From positions 34,690,133 to 34,754,132 of the forward strand of contig CM059975.1 of assembly GCA_030490835.1 (NCBI GenBank): a DNA stretch of 64,000 nt. Reading direction: 5' to 3'. This document shows, one piece after another, positions 1 through 9,583 of this stretch (positions are counted from its first letter, which is position 1; the number at the start of each line of letters is the position of its first letter). Source of the DNA: Annona cherimola. Taxonomy: Eukaryota > Streptophyta > Magnoliopsida > Magnoliales > Annonaceae. Below the pieces are notes generated by a model. That model ran no database searches. It had not been told where the DNA came from and was given only the letters and a program-made list of their open reading frames with translations. Made by a program: the position numbers and the translations under genes.

Positions 1-2
1 GG

Positions 3-1328
3 TCTGAAGGGACAGTTGGTACCAACCAGAATCCTGGGAGGAGACCAACAATTCATGAGCATGAGGCTCGATTCGAAAGTTTCGTTGAGAGGATTTTAGC
101 CCGATTAGATAAAATTGATGAAAATCCTCATCAACAAGGAACTACTTTAGTTGGTTGTGATCAAGCTGTGACCGCAAACCAATAGAGAGGACGAGTTGTA
201 AGCCAGAGAAAACAACCAAATATGACGGGGCAAGAGGAAAGAGCTGACGAAGAAGGTCAAGATCACATTAGTGGTTTTCGACCAAGGGTGGAAGAGCAAA
301 CCGCTGAATCCCAACCCACCATAGTGCCCTCCAGAGACTACCGTGCTAGAGAGGAAAGAGATAGGAAGGATGCTAGTGCTTTCCATCAGCAGCATCCTCC
401 TTCTTTTTCGGGAGGTGATAGCACGGCAGCTGAGAATTGGTTACTAGTTATCAATAAAATATTGGAGTTACTTGAATGTTCGGATCGGCAGAAAGTGCTA
501 TTTGCTGCATTCAAGTTGGATGAAGATGCTTACCGTTGGTGGCAAACACAAAAGAGAATCTTTGAGAGCAAGAAGGAAGAAATTACGTGGCAAAGATTCT
601 CGGATGCCTTCTATGAGAAGTTTTTTCCACCAACTGTCCGGATCACCAAAGCTCGAGAGTTTGCAGAGTTAAAACAAGAAGAGATGTCTGTGGCTGATTA
701 TGAAACAAAGTTTTCATCCTTGATACGATTTGCCCCTAATCTAGTGGAAGATGATGATGCTCGAATACGAAGATTCCAAAATGGTCTTAATGAAAGCATT
801 CGAGACATGGTGATGGCCGAGCCATGCGACACGTATGACAAGGCAGTGGATCGAGAAATGTGGGCTGAGAAAACAATAGCTCAGCTCAGTAAGATGTTTG
901 TAAAGAAGAGATCGGGGGAATCTATTGAAGGAGGAACTTCAAATAAAAAGCCAATGCAGACATCTGGGGCCTCAGCGGGTCAAGAGTCTAAGAGCAAAGG
1001 ATCCTATAAGACGAATTGGCAGAAAAAGAAGTGCAAGCGATGTAACCGGTTCCACCAGGGACAGTGTCGCCTTCCGCCTGGCACTTGTCATAAGTGCGGA
1101 GAGACTGGACATTCACCAGAGAGTTGCCCAGTAGGAGTGGTATGTTTTCGGTGTAAAATGCCGGGGCATATGTCAAAATTCTGTACTGCCACTGGAGCAC
1201 CAAATCCCCAACAACCTCAAAATCAGAATAGGCAAGCGGGGAGACCAGTGGGGAGACAACAGAATGTGCAAAACCATGGGGCAAGACAGCCGGCAAATAT
1301 TTTTGCACTGCACCCGGGACAAGCTTAG
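3..1328 (+). pseudogene. gag: Tekay gag (capsid/nucleocapsid), partial 5' end
   Basis: Structural protein that packages element RNA into virus-like particles. The frame is open from the left window edge apart from a TAG at 183-185; the longest uninterrupted piece starts at the ATG at 222 (368 aa). A retrotransposon-gag domain lies around residues 55-210 of that piece (for example LDEDAYRWW). Three zinc-knuckle-like units follow near residues 270-320: CKRCNRFHQGQC, CHKCGETGHSPESC and CFRCKMPGHMSKFC. Because the frame stays open upstream, the true start is outside the window and the ATG at 222 is probably internal. It ends at a TAG that is in frame with protease, so gag-pol was originally one polyprotein or is separated by a stop. 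Confidence 0.88.
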
Positions 1329-2637
1329 ATACCAGCAGACAAAATTACAGGTATTGTAAAGGTTTACAATATTTATGCTAGAACTTTATTTGATACTGGT
1401 GCTGATTTGTCATTTATTGCATATGAGTTTGTCAAAGAGAATAACATACCAACGAGGCCATTGGTGGAAGAGTTAATTATCACATCACCAATGGGAGGTA
1501 GTCTTTTCGTGAGGAGTGCATGTCATGCATGTCCTATGGACATCAAGGGACTAGTGATACGAGCTGACTTGGTAGTGATGCCCATGAGATACCTGGATGT
1601 AATTCTAGGATGGGATTGGATGACCAAGTGGGTAGCACATATTAGTCCGCAGACACGGAAGATTACAGTGGGCATACCCAATCAGATGGTTCTATTTGAA
1701 GAAAACCGACGAAAAGTGCCACATTTGATCACAGCTATGCAAGCCTTGAGGAAACTCAGGCAAGGATGTCATGGGTCCTTTGTGGCGGCCATGACAACGA
1801 GTGAGGTTGAAGTAAAACTAGAGGATGTCCCGGTAGTCAGAGAATTTCCTGATATTTTTCCAGAGGAATTACCAGGGTTACCACCTGCACGAGAGATTGA
1901 TTTTGAGATCAATCTAATTCCGGGAACCAGTCCAATCTCAAGAGTCCCATATCGCATGGCGCCAGCAGAACTTAAAGAGTTAAAAGAGCAGCTGCAAGAG
2001 TTAGTGGATTTGAGATTTATTCGTCCAAGTTCATCACCTCGGGGAGCACCTCTGCTCTTTATTAAAAAGAAGGACGGTAGTATGCGACTATGCATTGACT
2101 ACCGAGAAATAAACAAGGTGACGATTAAGAATAAATATCCTCTTCCACGCATCGACGATTTGTTTGACCAACTACAAGGGGCATCTGTCTTCTCAAAGAT
2201 AGACTTGAGGTCAGGGTACCACCAATTGAGAGTCAGAGAAGATGACATACCAAAGACAGCTTTTCGCACTCGGTATGGTCACTTTGAGTTCCTAGTGATG
2301 CCATTCGGGTTGACCAATGCCCCATCTACATTTATGGATCTAATGAACAGAGTGTTTCAACAGTTCTTAGATCGGTGTGTAGTGGTATTCATCGATGATA
2401 TCTTAGTTTATTCTAAGGGAAGTGAAGAGCATGAGCAGCAGCTGAGAGAAGTATTGCAAGTCCTTAGGGAAAAGAAACTTTATGCCAAACTCAAAAAGTG
2501 TGAGTTTTGGCTAGAAAGTGTTGCTTTTCTTGGACATGTGATCAGTGGCAAAGGAGTCTCTGTTGATCCAGAAAAGATAAGGCTGTGGTGTCTTGGGAGA
2601 GGCCGACCACAGTTACTGAGATAAGAAGTTTCTTGGG
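1329..2637 (+). pseudogene. pol: Tekay protease and reverse transcriptase (5' part of pol)
   Basis: Aspartic protease followed by RNA-dependent DNA polymerase. The frame is the same as gag after its TAG. The protease active site [12 protein letters not shown] lies at about 1383-1420. RT runs from about 1900, with [20 protein letters not shown], the palm motif [11 protein letters not shown] (catalytic Asp pair at about 2393) and [18 protein letters not shown]. The protein leaves frame at about 2578, consistent with a single-base deletion, and resumes in another frame as the conserved RSFLGLA motif, just where the hAT element inserted. No nonsense codon is seen in the RT core itself. Confidence 0.92.
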
Positions 2638-2645
2638 ATTGGCAG
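2638..2645. repeat. 8-bp target-site duplication, left copy (hAT insertion)
   Basis: ATTGGCAG at 2638-2645 is repeated exactly at 14593-14600. The RT/RNase H reading frame of the Tekay element continues from one copy to the other. Eight base pairs is the diagnostic TSD length of hAT transposons. Confidence 0.95.
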
Positions 2646-4006
2646 TAGGGGTGCAACTTGGTACCCGGGTCGATCCGAACCCGCCCGACCCGACCCGGTA
2701 TCAAAACTAAAAATGGGTTTTATTTTTAAGATTTTTTTAAAAATAGACCCGGTTTCAACCCGACCCGTAGAAACCCGAAACCAAAACCGGGTTCGCATCA
2801 ACCCGATACCAAAACCCGACCCGGTCCGAACCCGATGTAGTTTATATAGTTTTTCATCAATTATACATGTTTTTGTAATATTAATATATATATATATATA
2901 CATGCTTTAGGCATTACTAACTCTAATTCAGACAAATCACCTATTTCTTCATTACCAAAGCATGCTTGAGGTAACTTAATTTCTAGGATGATTTTTTATG
3001 ATTATTATCTTCTTATTGTTAACAGTTGCATGCATTTTTTTCGTCTAGGTTGATGCATATTATTTTCAAATATGTAAATCGAGGAGGAAGAACTTAACAT
3101 TAGAAATGCAGATGAAAATCAAGGGAGAAATTACTTGGAAGTCTTCGAATAATTTTTTAGTTTTTTTGGAAACTTTAGAGACATAAACTCATTTGAAATT
3201 TGAATTTGTTTAAAAGTATATGTAAACTTATTTAAACTTGAGATTTGTTTATATTGTCATTTTAAATTTGGATTGCACTTAAATTAGATTGGATTATTGA
3301 ACTATTATGCTTAATGTATTTAGATTTAGTTACTTTGAATAACTGTTATGTAGATTATGTTTGAATTTGAGTCGGCATGATAAATCTATTTCATATTATG
3401 CTTTCTATTAGCATGAGAAATCTGTTAGTTTGAATTTCAGATTGTAGTATAAATTTGATTCATATTTTAAGTTTATTGGTCTGACAAGTGGTCAATTTTT
3501 ACTTTAGCAATTTGTATGATAAATATTCAGTTTGAATTCAATTTCAGCAATTTGTATGATAATGTTTAGTTTCAACTACAAAGTTGGTATGATATGTTCA
3601 TTTTCTATTTGGTATACTTGAGTCATTTCCATTAGCTATTAAATAGAAATGACCAACTAGTCATAAAACTAACTAATTTATCATTTATTTGTGTTTATAG
3701 GGTGCTGAAAAATTGCTTGCAGAGTTCATACAAAAAATATTGCAGAATTCAGCATGATATTGCAGAATTCTTTGAAAGTATGTTGCAGAATTCAACGTAA
3801 GGCTTGACTTCATAAATACATGTATGTACATTTCGATAATTTTCTTTTAAATTACAACTGAATTTGGAAAAAAAATAGTTTATTCGTAACCCGAATTCTA
3901 ACCCGAAACCAAACCAAAACCAATGTGAACCCGACCCGAACCCGGTCAGAACCCGAGTTACATTCTTAGGGTTTGGGTTCACTCCAACCCGGTATAACCC
4001 AACCCG

Positions 4007-4011
4007 AGTTG
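4007..4011. repeat. 5-bp TSD (AGTTG), left copy, copia insertion
   Basis: AGTTG precedes the left LTR and recurs at 14580-14584 after the right LTR. Removing the element plus one copy restores the perfect hAT terminal inverted repeat, which independently confirms both boundaries. Confidence 0.95.
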
Positions 4012-5620
4012 TGTTGGTCCCGAGTTAATGGGAAAACCCAAGAGGGGAGGGGTGAATTGGGTATTTAAAAATTTATAACTTAAACAGAAACTTAACCCCG
4101 GATTAATCCAGTCCCCTTAATGAAGAATCGTAATGGAAAGCAATATAATGTAAAGAGCAGATAAATAAATCAAACACGCAGGATTTTTATAGTGGTTCGG
4201 GCAACCTCCCTACTCCACTCTTCCAAGCTCACACTCCTTGTGACTTGGGTTCCACTATTGTATTCTCAATACAATTAGAGCCACTGCTCTCTTCTAGATT
4301 CCAGCTCTAGGTGGCATCAACAAAACACAGCACAAGTAGGTGATGAGTCACACTCCAATCACACACTACTTTGCTTATACTTGATCTTAGTTCCTCAAAC
4401 TAAATCAAGTTTAGCACATACAACAGAAAGAATAGGAAAACTACACTTTACAGATGTGTAGCAGCAATTAGGCGCATAGAAGAACTTGAAGAGTTGGCTT
4501 TGAAGATTCTGAAATGAAGCTCTTACAGTTTGAGATGGAGTTCTTCTTCTTTGAGTGGCTTGATCTCTTTTGAGCTCTTGAATGTAGTAGTTAAGCACAC
4601 TTAATGATTCTCAGCTGATTCCCTCGTCCATCTTGAATGCTATTTATAATTTTGGAGGGAATCCGAACATTAGAGGGTAGGTGGCGCGCATTTAATGCGC
4701 CAACGTTCAAATAAATTCCGACCGTTGTGACCCAAGTCGCATGTGGAGTCGACTTGGCCTGCGACTTGGCTTCCAAGTCGCACCTGGAGTCGACCTCGTG
4801 TGCGACTCCAGTTCTTCAGAGTTCTAAGTCCTAGTTTGGGTCAACATGGCCTTCAGTCTTCAACTCAAGTCGATCCTGGAGTCGACTTGGGTTGCGACTT
4901 GGCTTGGTCCTTTGCAAAAACACCTTGATCCTCTTGAACTGTCTTGAATCTTTGTAAAATTAGTCTTCATGACTTGGGTACTGCTTTATTTGGAATAAGC
5001 TTGAAACTTAGCTTTGGACTTGATAGACTTGATTTGAACTTTGAATATGCATCTTAGCTTTTGATCTTCAAGAAACTTTAGTTGCTTTTTGAGAATGAAC
5101 TTTGCATCCTATTTGGATTTGATAAATTCCAAATGGATTCTTGAAATAAGCTTGAAACTTCAATCTTCAAGTCTGAATTCCTCAAGTCGTAGTTGGAGTC
5201 GACCTCGTCTGCGACTTCGCCCAAGTCGCACCTGGAGTCGACTTCGCCTGCGACTTCGTCATGTTCGTTTCCACTTTTCAGCTCTGGATACCTGAAGTCG
5301 ATGCTGGAGTCGACTTCGTCTGCGACTTGGTTTCCTAAGTCGCACCTGGAGTCGACTTGGCCTGCGACTTCATTTGCTTGTTTTCTATTTTCAATGTTAT
5401 CCACCTTTTGCCATTTGAAGTCGCTTGTGAAGTCGACTTAGGTATCGACTTCACCCCAATTCGAAGTCCAAGTCGACTTGGTAATCGACTTGACTTCTTT
5501 GTTTTACTTAAACACTTGGCAAACTCATTAGTACCCTTTATATACTCAAATTAGTCTTTGTTTAATCATCAAAACTTATGCTTTGGTCAATTTGTTTTGT
5601 TTGGAACATTGTTTCCAACA
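4012..5620 (-). repeat. Copia (Sirevirus-like) 3' LTR
   Basis: 1609 bp, starting TGTTGGTCCC and ending TTTCCAACA on the + strand; it is the 3' LTR because the element reads right to left. In element orientation it has U3 with at least nine GTCGAC cores (4740-5470), then a TATA box (TTATAAATA, complement of 4641-4649), then R/U5. Nearly identical to 12973-14579. Confidence 0.94.
4735..5500 (-). promoter_or_regulatory. U3 array of degenerate GTCGAC palindromic repeats (3' LTR)
   Basis: Repeated units built on GGAGTCGACTT followed by a spacer and GCGACTT. Each unit contains a short self-complementary core (AAGTCGACTT). At least nine cores lie directly upstream, in element orientation, of the TATA box. 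The identical array is at 13694-14457 in the other LTR. The position suggests an enhancer or structural role; that is inference. Confidence 0.7.
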
Positions 5621-5636
5621 ATCTCCCCCTTTTTGA
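5621..5636 (-). promoter_or_regulatory. Polypurine tract of the copia element
   Basis: On the minus strand AAAAAGGGGGAGAT abuts the 3' LTR. This is the expected primer site for plus-strand DNA synthesis. A second, very similar tract lies at 5941-5955. Confidence 0.88.
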
Positions 5637-5940
5637 TGATTGACAAAACTACATTTGAGTTGATACCTTTCAAAACATTAATCATGTTCATATATAGTTT
5701 TTGAAAAACAAAGCATTGTCCTTGGTACTTTAAAACATATGGTTTAGAGCTTTTCAAACCATTATCATAGAAAATATATTCAGAGCATTACTTTCATATC
5801 ATTCATCATTCAAGCATATTAATCATTGCAAGCATAACACAACTTTCATATATGTATCAAGTTTCAAAATACAATGTAAAACAAAAATGAAACCTATACA
5901 AATTACCCAACCCAAAAAGAAAATGCTCAAACCTATCTTT

Positions 5941-5955
5941 TCTCCCCCTTTTTGT
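5941..5955 (-). promoter_or_regulatory. Second polypurine-tract-like sequence
   Basis: On the minus strand CAAAAAGGGGGAGA, essentially a copy of the LTR-adjacent PPT, lies immediately after the stop of the accessory ORF and about 320 bp before the true PPT. Between them (5637-5940) is AT-rich non-coding DNA. From memory of the family, multiplied PPTs are described for Sireviruses. Confidence 0.7.
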
Positions 5956-5958
5956 CAA

Positions 5959-6459
5959 TCACTCAAAAAGTGTGTCAATTACCAAAGCCTTGGTAAATTG
6001 AAATTGGGAAATGGGATAGATAGATTGAGGTGGTTTGATGGGACGGACATGGGCGGATGAGTAGTAGGATGAAACGAGTGCAGGAGAAGGCTCGCGATGA
6101 ACTGATCCCGATTCGAAGGGGTCAAGTTCAGGCATGGGTCGTTTCTTGTGATGACCGGAGGCAAGATGATATCGGATGGTACGCAATTCCCGATCGATTC
6201 GATCTTGTCGGGAATGCATATTATTGATTGCCGCCAACACTTCGGTCACAAGACTCGTCAGCCGGTCTTCTTGGTGACCCATTTCTTCACGGACGGCAAC
6301 GATTTCATCTCTCAAATCTTTTAGAGTGACCTCCTCAGATGAGGTTGGAGGCACCCGTTCTCGTGCAGCGGACCCTTGTGGAGAGTAGGATCCGTGCGAT
6401 ATGGGAGATGCTGGCTCCTCTTGAGCAGGTGGTGCTGCGGGAGGTTGCTCCCCCTCAGC
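5959..6459 (-). pseudogene. C-terminal coiled-coil part of the copia accessory ORF, after a nonsense codon
   Basis: In the same frame as the 6460-7554 ORF and separated from it only by one TAA (6460-6462); the combined frame would be 532 codons. The segment begins with a Pro/Ala/Glu-rich linker and then has a heptad-like stretch containing LKDLRDEIVAVREEM and QDRIDRELRTIRYHL, predicted to form a coiled coil of about 50 residues. The tail is Ser/Pro-rich. No signal peptide or membrane segment is visible. The stop may be a recent lesion in this copy. Confidence 0.75.
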
Positions 6460-7554
6460 TTATGCATTGTCTTCTTGCTCTTCTTCGGAAGCTTCATGCC
6501 TTAGTTCCAGCAGATTGATCTTCATCCTTTGGATTAGTACTTTATTTATGGAATTTGTGGATTTGAGCACTTCGAAAGGCTCGCCTTCAATATCCACTTT
6601 GAAGAATTCAAGAATCTTTGTGATCCATGTGCCATAGGGAAGGACTCCTCGTGGGTTATCCTTTCTAGAAGCCAAGACTTCAAGAAATAATTTGGGTATG
6701 CTCACTTTGACCCTGTTGGCCACTTTCCATAGTATCCCTGCTTCTTGTGGGTTCAATTGGTTTCTTCCACCGCCCTTTGGGTAGATGCAGTGGGCAATGA
6801 GAAGTCTGAGCACTCGTAGCCTGGGTGACAGATCCATGTACCGAAGGAATTTGATTCCCGGATGGTACTTGTTGCTCCGGGTGAGCTGATTATACATTTG
6901 ATCCAAAGTGAGGTCTTCTGGAATAGGCTCATCCTCATACGGGACTCCAAGTATGTGTCCTAAATGACTCATTATGTCAGTCGGACCTGAAATTATCCCG
7001 ATTCCAATATCTATTTCTACTCCTTTGACGAAGGTTCCATAGTATTCCTCATCCCATAGATAATAAAACATTCGAGTAAGATCTGGATAGACCCTTTCGT
7101 CCTCTTTTAGCAAATTTGTCCATCCTTGAAAATCCAATAGATCTTCTATGTCGGATCCATATTCTTTCAAGAAATTAAAATCTATAATCTTGGGTATGAA
7201 TACCTTCCGTTCGTAGAACTTTTTGTAAAAACGGCTATGTTGGAGCTCGGTTTTGAAGTAGGTAGTGGGCATCTTCAATACTTGGGCTTTTCCAGCTGCA
7301 GTGCCCCTTCTGCTTGTCCCGGATTGTGTGCTCTGTGAGGTTTGTTGTTGACTTTCCGACCTGGGTGCTTGATCAGATGATTGAGTAGTGGTTTGGAATC
7401 GTACCCTTTTACCCGTCGAAGTTGATGGTTCCTCTCTAGCTCTTTTTGATGGAGTCCTAGTTCTTCTAGGAACTTCTTTTGGTTGAGATGAAGGTTGTGG
7501 TTGTGTGGGAACCCGTTTGGGGTATGGTTTTGATACGGCTTTCTTTGGTGCCAT
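6460..7554 (-). CDS. Accessory ORF of the Sirevirus-like copia, putative plant transposon protein-type domain
   Basis: 364 aa, ATG at 7554, between RNase H and the 3' LTR, in the sense orientation of the element. The N-terminal ~90 residues are basic and Ser/Gln-rich with NLS-like patches (MAPKKAVSKPYPKR, KRAREE). From about residue 93 to 330 is a globular domain with the pattern FYKKFYERKVFIPK ... LLKEDERVYPDLTRMFYYL ... EEYYGTFVKG ... HCIYPKGGG. This resembles the domain of unknown function often annotated as putative plant transposon protein in copia and gypsy elements. It sits where Sireviruses carry their so-called env-like ORF, but no hydrophobic signal or membrane helix is seen. The 5' flank is CT-rich and leader-like. 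Function unknown. Confidence 0.8.
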   Translation of the reverse strand: MAPKKAVSKPYPKRVPTQPQPSSQPKEVPRRTRTPSKRAREEPSTSTGKRVRFQTTTQSSDQAPRSESQQQTSQSTQSGTSRRGTAAGKAQVLKMPTTYFKTELQHSRFYKKFYERKVFIPKIIDFNFLKEYGSDIEDLLDFQGWTNLLKEDERVYPDLTRMFYYLWDEEYYGTFVKGVEIDIGIGIISGPTDIMSHLGHILGVPYEDEPIPEDLTLDQMYNQLTRSNKYHPGIKFLRYMDLSPRLRVLRLLIAHCIYPKGGGRNQLNPQEAGILWKVANRVKVSIPKLFLEVLASRKDNPRGVLPYGTWITKILEFFKVDIEGEPFEVLKSTNSINKVLIQRMKINLLELRHEASEEEQEDNA

Positions 7555-7860
7555 TTGGAGCTTGGAGTTTATGGAATCTGAGAGGGAATGCGAGTGAGAG
7601 AGAGAGAGAGTTTTAGAGATATTGTGAAAGAGAAAGAAAAAGAAACTGAGGGAGTGAGAGAGAAAGAGAAAATGAAAGGGAGTGAAAGAGAGAGAGTGTG
7701 ACGGTTTGCCGGAGACAAGGGAGAAATCGCCGGAGAAAAAATGCTGTCGCCGGAGAGGGAGAAAGGGAAAAAGAAAGGAAATAGAGAGGTTGGAGGGAAA
7801 TGAGGAAGAAAAGAAAGAGAAGAGAAGAAAAAGAAAGAAGAGACGGCCGAATGCGAAACG
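7555..7860 (-). promoter_or_regulatory. CT-rich leader upstream of the accessory ORF
   Basis: On the minus strand about 300 bp of almost pure pyrimidine runs (CTCTCTCT, TTCTTTTTC) with CTCCGGCGA motifs lead straight to the ATG at 7554. This composition is typical of 5' UTRs of plant nuclear genes and unlike the rest of the element. It could be an internal promoter leader or a polypyrimidine tract of a splice acceptor for a subgenomic mRNA. The + strand ORF across it is a shadow. Confidence 0.55.
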
Positions 7861-7861
7861 T

Positions 7862-8005
7862 CGCGCGCAGAGTCGACTTTGCCCTAGGCGAAGTCGACTT
7901 CGGTCCCTTGGAGTCGACTTCGCCTGGGAGCGGAGTCGACTTCACTTCTGAAGTGGAGTCGACTTGACGCCCTTGGAGTCGACTTGACTCATCGACTTGA
8001 CATTT
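7862..8005 (-). promoter_or_regulatory. Internal cluster of six GTCGAC repeats
   Basis: Six GTCGAC cores in about 125 bp, with the flanks GGAGTCGACTT seen in the LTR U3 array. Located between the RNase H stop and the CT-rich leader, so the order here (GTCGAC array, then leader, then ORF) mirrors U3 array, TATA, leader in the LTR. Confidence 0.65.
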
Positions 8006-8035
8006 TTCAATTTTAATTTTCTTATTTAATTTTTC

Positions 8036-9583
8036 CTAATTTAGCTCTATCATACCCATATCATTCCTAATTTTATAAAATGATTCTTTGGCTAATGGTT
8101 TGGTAAAGATATCAGCAATTTGGTCCTCAGTTTTCACATATTCTAAGCATACATCATGATTTTCAACATGTTCACGAATAAAATGGTGTCTCACATCAAT
8201 ATGCTTGGTTCTTGAATGTAGTACAGGATTTTTAGTCAGACAAATTGCACTTGTATTATCACATCTAATAGGAATATCAACATAATCAATGCCATAATCT
8301 TTCAATTGTTGTTTCATCCAAAGCAATTGGGCACAACAACTACCGGCGGCTATGTATTCGGCTTCCGCAGTAGATAGAGCCACACTTGTTTGTTTTCTTG
8401 AGTACCATGAAACCAGTATATGTCCAAGAAACTGACAAGTTCCACTGGTACTTTTTCTATCTACCTTATATCCGGCAAAATCTGCATCCGAATAGCCGAT
8501 TAGATCAAAAGTTGACCCCTTTGGATACCATAGTCCAAGATTGGTAGTTTTTATCAAATATTTAAAAATTCTTTTTACAGCAAGGAGATGTGATTCTTTT
8601 GGGCATGCTTGAAATATAGAGCACATACAAACACTGAATAGAATATCGGGTCTAGAAGCAGTTAAATATAACAAGGATCCTATCATGCTTCTATAAAGCT
8701 TTTGATCGATACTTTTACCGTTTTCGTCCGTGTCGATCTTGATTGTAGAGCTCATTGGAGTGTTTGCCCCTTTGCTATTCTGTAGTCCAAATTTCTTGAG
8801 CATTTCCTTAACGTACTTGGACTGGTTCAAGAATATCCCTTCACTTTGTTGCTTAATTTGCAGTCCAAGGAAGAAATTTAATTCTCCCATCATGCTCATT
8901 TTGAATTCGCTCTGCATAATCTTAGAAAATTCTTGACAAAGATTTTCATTAGTAGCACCGAAAATTATGTCATCTACATAAATCTGTACAATTAAAATAT
9001 CTTTGTTTTTGTATTTGATGAACAAAGTAGTATCTACTTTCCCTCTTAGAAACTCATGATCAATCAAAAATTTGTTCAACCTTTCATACCAAGCTCTTGG
9101 AGCTTGCTTTAATCCATATAGTGCTTTGGTCAATTTATAAACATACTTTGATTGATTCATTTCTTCAAAACCAGGGGTTTGTTCAACATATACTTCTTCA
9201 TTCAAATAGCCATTCAAAAATGCGCTTTTTACATCCATTTGGAACAACTTGAAATTCATATAAGAAGCGAATGCTAGTAGAATACGTATGGCTTCTAATC
9301 TAGCCACGGGTGCATATGATTCTTCAAAATCGATTCCTTCTTCTTGAGAATACCCTTTGGCTACTAATCTGGCCTTGTTTCTAATTACAAGCCCACTTTC
9401 ATCTAATTTGTTTCTAAATACCCATTTGGTACCAATGATAGTGTGATTATTTGGTCTAGGAACTAAGTGTCATACATTGTTCCTTTCGAATTGGTTTAGC
9501 TCTTCTTGCATTGCAATAACCCAATTTTCATCATTGAGAGCTTGTTCAATGGTATTTGGTTCAATTTTAGATACAAAGGCATA
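8036..9583 (-). pseudogene. pol: Copia reverse transcriptase and RNase H (3' part of pol)
   Basis: Copies element RNA into DNA and degrades the RNA strand. The uninterrupted segment 8036-9307 (423 aa from an internal Met) contains the RT core [18 protein letters not shown], the catalytic YVDDIIFGA, and the copia RNase H blocks [31 protein letters not shown] and [15 protein letters not shown]. The frame runs back into the integrase segment but is cut by TGA at 9470-9472 (a Trp position in relatives) and TAA at 9584-9586. Catalytic residues are all present, so only the nonsense codons disable it. Confidence 0.9.

Noticed and set aside
2713..2910. Arg/Pro repeat protein in the hAT element
   Set aside because: It is the translation of ACCCGA subterminal repeats, not a gene.
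5959..7554. Retroviral-type envelope gene
   Set aside because: Position matches the env-like ORF of Sireviruses, but there is no signal peptide, membrane helix or cysteine pattern.
7682..7951. Lys/Glu/Arg-rich protein on the + strand
   Set aside because: It is the antisense of the CT-rich leader; composition comes from GA runs.
7862..8005. Regularly repeated GTCGAC units resembling a CRISPR or satellite array
   Set aside because: Spacing is irregular, repeats are short and degenerate, and the array lies in a plant retrotransposon; no spacers of constant length.
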